From contig JBLHMP010000001.1 of NCBI GenBank assembly GCA_047623555.1, positions 1 to 64,000 of the forward strand: a DNA stretch of 64,000 nt. Direction: 5' to 3'. Positions within the stretch are counted from its first letter, which is position 1. The number at the start of each line of letters is the position of its first letter. Source of the stretch: NORP181 sp047623555. Its GTDB lineage: Bacteria > Pseudomonadota > Alphaproteobacteria > Rhodobacterales > Rhodobacteraceae. This document shows, one piece after another, positions 61,038-64,000 of this stretch. The notes below the pieces were generated by a model. The model was given only the letters and a program-made list of their open reading frames with translations, made no database searches and was not told the origin of the DNA. The position numbers and the translations under genes were made by a program.

Positions 61038-61964
61038 ATGATACTTTGCTGCGGCGAAGCCCTGATTGACATGATCCCGGTGCAGGACGGCACCGGTGAA
61101 CCCGTATTTTCCGCCCGCCCGGGTGGCTCAGTGTTCAACACTGCTATTGGTTTAGGGCGGTTGGGGACGGACACCAGTTTTCTGTCCGGCCTGTCCCATG
61201 ACCTGTTTGGTAAACAACTAATGCGCAGCCTGGCCGAAAGTAACGTGAGCACCGATCTGGTCATGTTGTCTGAGCGCTCTACAACGCTGGCCTTTGTTGA
61301 GTTGAACGATGGTCAGGCCAGTTATTCGTTCTACGACGAAAACACCGCCGGGCGTATGTTGTACCCGGACGAATTGCCCCTGTTGCCTGATACAATTACT
61401 GCGCTGTATTTCGGCGGTATCAGTCTAATAAGCGAACCCTGTGCCGATTTTTACGCCGCCCTGATTGCCCGCGAACATCCGCAGAAAACCGTCATGGTTG
61501 ATTGCAACATTCGCGCTGATTTTATCCACGATACAACGGGGTATACTGATCGTCTGATGCGGATTATATCGCTGGCTGACATCGTGAAAGTGTCCGATGA
61601 TGACCTGAACTGGGTCTTTCCTGATGCGGTGTCTTTGACGGACAAGGCGTTGCGCCTGCGCGAACTGGGCCCAAGCGTTGTCATTTTGACCCGGGGCCAG
61701 AACGGTGCCACGGCGCTCTTTGGTGCGGATCAATCCGTGAATGTCTCTGCCGTAAAGGTGGATGTGGTGGATACAATTGGCGCAGGTGACACGTTCAATT
61801 CGGGTCTGCTGGCCAATCTGGCACAACAGGATCGGCTGGCAAAACCGGCACTGCGTCAGATAACCCAAGGCCAGATAACCCGCGCATTGGACTATGCGGT
61901 CAAGGTTGCGGCCATTACAGTCTCGCGTAAGGGCGCAAACCCGCCTTGGGCGTGGGATGTCTGA
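61038..61964 (+). CDS. Fructokinase (PfkB family)
   Basis: A 308-residue PfkB kinase, intact. GGSVFNTAIGLGRLG (about 31-45) is the first signature, and the C-terminal DTIGAGDTFNSG (about 245-256) holds the catalytic Asp and anion hole. It phosphorylates fructose, the product of mannitol dehydrogenase, and in related genera (mtlZ) ends the polyol operon. It is the only gene of this unit with no lesion. Its start lies 42 bp after the mtlK stop. Confidence 0.88.
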   Translation: MILCCGEALIDMIPVQDGTGEPVFSARPGGSVFNTAIGLGRLGTDTSFLSGLSHDLFGKQLMRSLAESNVSTDLVMLSERSTTLAFVELNDGQASYSFYDENTAGRMLYPDELPLLPDTITALYFGGISLISEPCADFYAALIAREHPQKTVMVDCNIRADFIHDTTGYTDRLMRIISLADIVKVSDDDLNWVFPDAVSLTDKALRLRELGPSVVILTRGQNGATALFGADQSVNVSAVKVDVVDTIGAGDTFNSGLLANLAQQDRLAKPALRQITQGQITRALDYAVKVAAITVSRKGANPPWAWDV

Positions 61965-62044
61965 TAACAAGGGCCATGTGCCTTTAAAAAACCGTGAACA
62001 ACTGCAATGACACCGCTGAAATCGCGTTTTTTGGATGAATAAGA

Positions 62045-64000
62045 ATGTTGCAAAGTAATACCCCAACGACCAACGCCGCCACATTACAAGCCGAGGTTCT
62101 GCGCCATCTGACCTATTCGCTGGGCAAGGATCAGGCGCATGCGTCACGGTATGACTGGCGGATGTCGCTATCGCTGGCTCTGCGTGATCTGGTGGTGGAC
62201 CCTTGGTTCGCCAGCACCCGCAAGACCTATGAGGCACAAGCAAAACGGGTTTATTACCTGTCGATGGAATTCCTGATTGGCCGTCTGATTGAGGACGTCG
62301 CGATCAATCTGGGGGTCGAAGATATGGCGCGCGAGGTCATGACCGCATTGGGTCAAGACTATGAAGCGGTTGTTGCAGATGAGCCGGACGCCGCCCTTGG
62401 CAATGGTGGTCTGGGCCGGTTGGCCGCGTGTTTCATGGATTCACTTTCGACCCTTGGTATTGCGGCCTATGGTTACGGAATTCGCTATGAACACGGGTTG
62501 TTTGAGCAGCATTTCCAGGATGGCTGCCAGATGGAAACCGCCGAAGACTGGTTGGCGCAACGCCACGCGTGGGAGTTTGAACGCTCCGAAGTTTCCTATT
62601 GCATCGGCTTTGGCGGTGAAGTCGTCGAAATAGACGGCTCACCCACCTGGAAACCCGCAGAAACCGTTATGGCCAGCGCCTATGACACGCCGGTTGTTGG
62701 CTGGCAGGGGGCATGGGCCAACACCTTGCGGCTTTGGGCTGCAAAATCGACCAAACCGTTTGATCTTGAGAGCTTTAATCGCGGTGATTATCTGGCGGCG
62801 AGCGCGCCTGAATCGCTCGCCCGGACGTTGTCACGTGTGCTTTATCCCGATGATTCCACCGATATCGGCAATGATTTGCGACTGAAGCAAGAGTATTTTT
62901 TCACCGCAGCCTCAATCTGCGATTTACTGCGGCGGTTCCTGTCTGAGGGCCTGAGCCTTGCTGATCTGCCGGATCATGTTGCGATTCAGTTGAACGACAC
63001 GCATCCGGCGATTGCCGGGCCGGAACTGGTGCGGCTGTTGGTGGATGTGCATGGCATCGACATCGACACCGCGATCGATACCGCGCGCGGCTGTCTGGCC
63101 TATACCAATCACACGCTGCTGCCCGAGGCGCTTGAGCGTTGGGGCGAGGGCATGTTCGCCCGCATTCTGCCGCGTCATTTCCAGATCATTCAACTGATCG
63201 AAGAACGGCATCTGGCCCAATCAGGTGGCGCGGTTAGGATCATCGAAGACGGCTCGGTCAAGATGGGCGAACTGGCCTTTGTCATGGCGCATCACGTCAA
63301 TGGCGTGTCGGCGCTGCATTCCCATCTGGTCAAACAAACGGTGTTTTCCGAACTGAACGCGATTTATCCGGGCCGCATCGTTAACCAAACCAACGGTATC
63401 ACACCGCGGCGCTGGCTGTATTCGTGCAACCCGCCACTGCGGCAGCTGATTACCGATACCATTGGCGCGGATTGGCCGGGTGATCTGGAGCAATTAATCC
63501 GGCTGGAACCGCATGTTGAGGACGCCGCCTTTGCCGATGCATTTCGCGCGGCCAAGGTGCAGAATAAAACGCGGATGGCGGCGTGGCTAAAGGATCGTCA
63601 GGGCCTGATTGTTGATCCGACGATGATGTTTGACGTCCAGATCAAACGGATTCACGAATACAAACGCCAACTGCTGAACCTGCTGGAAACCGTCGCTCTT
63701 TGGAACGACATCAAGGACAATCCAAACGGCAATTGGACGCCCCGGCTCAAGGTATTCGCTGGCAAGGCGGCGCCGGGATATGTGGTGGCGAAAGAGATCA
63801 TTCATCTGATCAATGATGTTGCCAAGATGATCAATGCCGACCCGGAGACCCGTGATGTTTTACAGATGATTTACCCGGAAAACTATAACGTGACGATGGC
63901 CGAAATCCTTGTGCCGGCGGCGGATCTGTCTGAACAAATCTCGACCGCTGGCAAAGAGGCATCCGGTACTGGCAACATGAAATTCGCGCTGAACGGGGCG
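62045..64000 (+). CDS. glgP: Glycogen/starch phosphorylase (partial, runs off the window)
   Basis: 652 codons are open to the window edge. Hallmarks of alpha-glucan phosphorylase: YYLSMEFLIGRL (about 72-83), ALGNGGLGRLAACFMDS (about 119 on), YGIRYEHGLF, QLNDTHPAIA (about 317-326), NHTLLPEALERW (about 358 on), VNQTNGITPRRWL and IKRIHEYKRQLLN (about 534 on). The PLP Lys falls near the end of the visible part (EASGTGNMKF, about 639-648). It phosphorolyses alpha-1,4-glucan ends to glucose 1-phosphate. ATG at 62045; glg genes probably follow outside. Confidence 0.95.
   Translation, partial: MLQSNTPTTNAATLQAEVLRHLTYSLGKDQAHASRYDWRMSLSLALRDLVVDPWFASTRKTYEAQAKRVYYLSMEFLIGRLIEDVAINLGVEDMAREVMTALGQDYEAVVADEPDAALGNGGLGRLAACFMDSLSTLGIAAYGYGIRYEHGLFEQHFQDGCQMETAEDWLAQRHAWEFERSEVSYCIGFGGEVVEIDGSPTWKPAETVMASAYDTPVVGWQGAWANTLRLWAAKSTKPFDLESFNRGDYLAASAPESLARTLSRVLYPDDSTDIGNDLRLKQEYFFTAASICDLLRRFLSEGLSLADLPDHVAIQLNDTHPAIAGPELVRLLVDVHGIDIDTAIDTARGCLAYTNHTLLPEALERWGEGMFARILPRHFQIIQLIEERHLAQSGGAVRIIEDGSVKMGELAFVMAHHVNGVSALHSHLVKQTVFSELNAIYPGRIVNQTNGITPRRWLYSCNPPLRQLITDTIGADWPGDLEQLIRLEPHVEDAAFADAFRAAKVQNKTRMAAWLKDRQGLIVDPTMMFDVQIKRIHEYKRQLLNLLETVALWNDIKDNPNGNWTPRLKVFAGKAAPGYVVAKEIIHLINDVAKMINADPETRDVLQMIYPENYNVTMAEILVPAADLSEQISTAGKEASGTGNMKFALNGA

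Overview
The window looks like a chromosomal segment of a marine Rhodobacteraceae (Roseobacter-group alphaproteobacterium). Evidence: moderately high GC, a petP-petR regulator pair, a xseB-ispA-dxs operon, delayed adenine salvage genes amn-ade, a paaABCDE phenylacetyl-CoA epoxidase operon, a polyamine-type ABC transporter, and remnants of a smo/mtl polyol operon of the type known from Rhodobacter. There is no rRNA and no CRISPR. One tRNA gene (Leu, anticodon CAG) is present.

Layout. 1-3650 is the tail of an integrated element: a probable IS21-type end, a secreted Ala-rich coiled-coil protein with a hairpin over its ribosome binding site, a noncoding stretch, and a tyrosine recombinase that reads away from the 3' end of the tRNA-Leu, with four GGTTCG repeats between them. 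3925-19488 is core housekeeping: an NDUFA9-like protein, uppP, gltD and gltB split by two GFA-family genes, a Hint-domain protein, mtgA, a glutathione transferase, queG, msrA/msrB, two exporters, and an HU protein. 19618-22880 is amn-ade. 22977-28470 holds a VOC protein, a class II aldolase-like protein and an acyl-CoA cluster (dehydrogenase, ADP-forming acyl-CoA ligase, enoyl-CoA hydratase). 28467-29878 is a frameshifted acyltransferase. 29981-34281 is a methyltransferase and paaABCDE. 34403-40173 has an epimerase, then HDAC-xseB-ispA-dxs with an Mrr-type endonuclease gene tightly coupled to dxs. 40276-46865 has a delta-class carbonic anhydrase, petR/petP, ilvE, an orphan citrate lyase alpha-like gene, a DMT exporter and an amino-acid binding protein. 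46912-54672 has a serine hydrolase, a potABCD-like polyamine transporter, a LuxR-type regulator and an amidohydrolase.

The most striking region is 54824-60996: a whole polyol (sorbitol/mannitol) utilisation operon in advanced decay. A HAD phosphatase remnant, a SorC-type regulator, smoE, smoF, smoG, smoK and mtlK are each recognisable and collinear, but each carries nonsense codons, frameshifts or deletions. smoG and smoK are fused in frame by a deletion, a second deletion joins smoK to mtlK, a 14-bp tandem duplication breaks mtlK, and a 9-bp unit is repeated nearly nine times inside smoF. The following fructokinase (61038-61964) is intact and is followed by glgP, which runs off the window end.

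A second pattern of interest is a dispersed intergenic module (hairpins plus a box close to GAGGATATTTTTGAACAAAAGAA) seen at four places, always downstream of one gene and co-oriented with it, twice directly abutting the next start codon.
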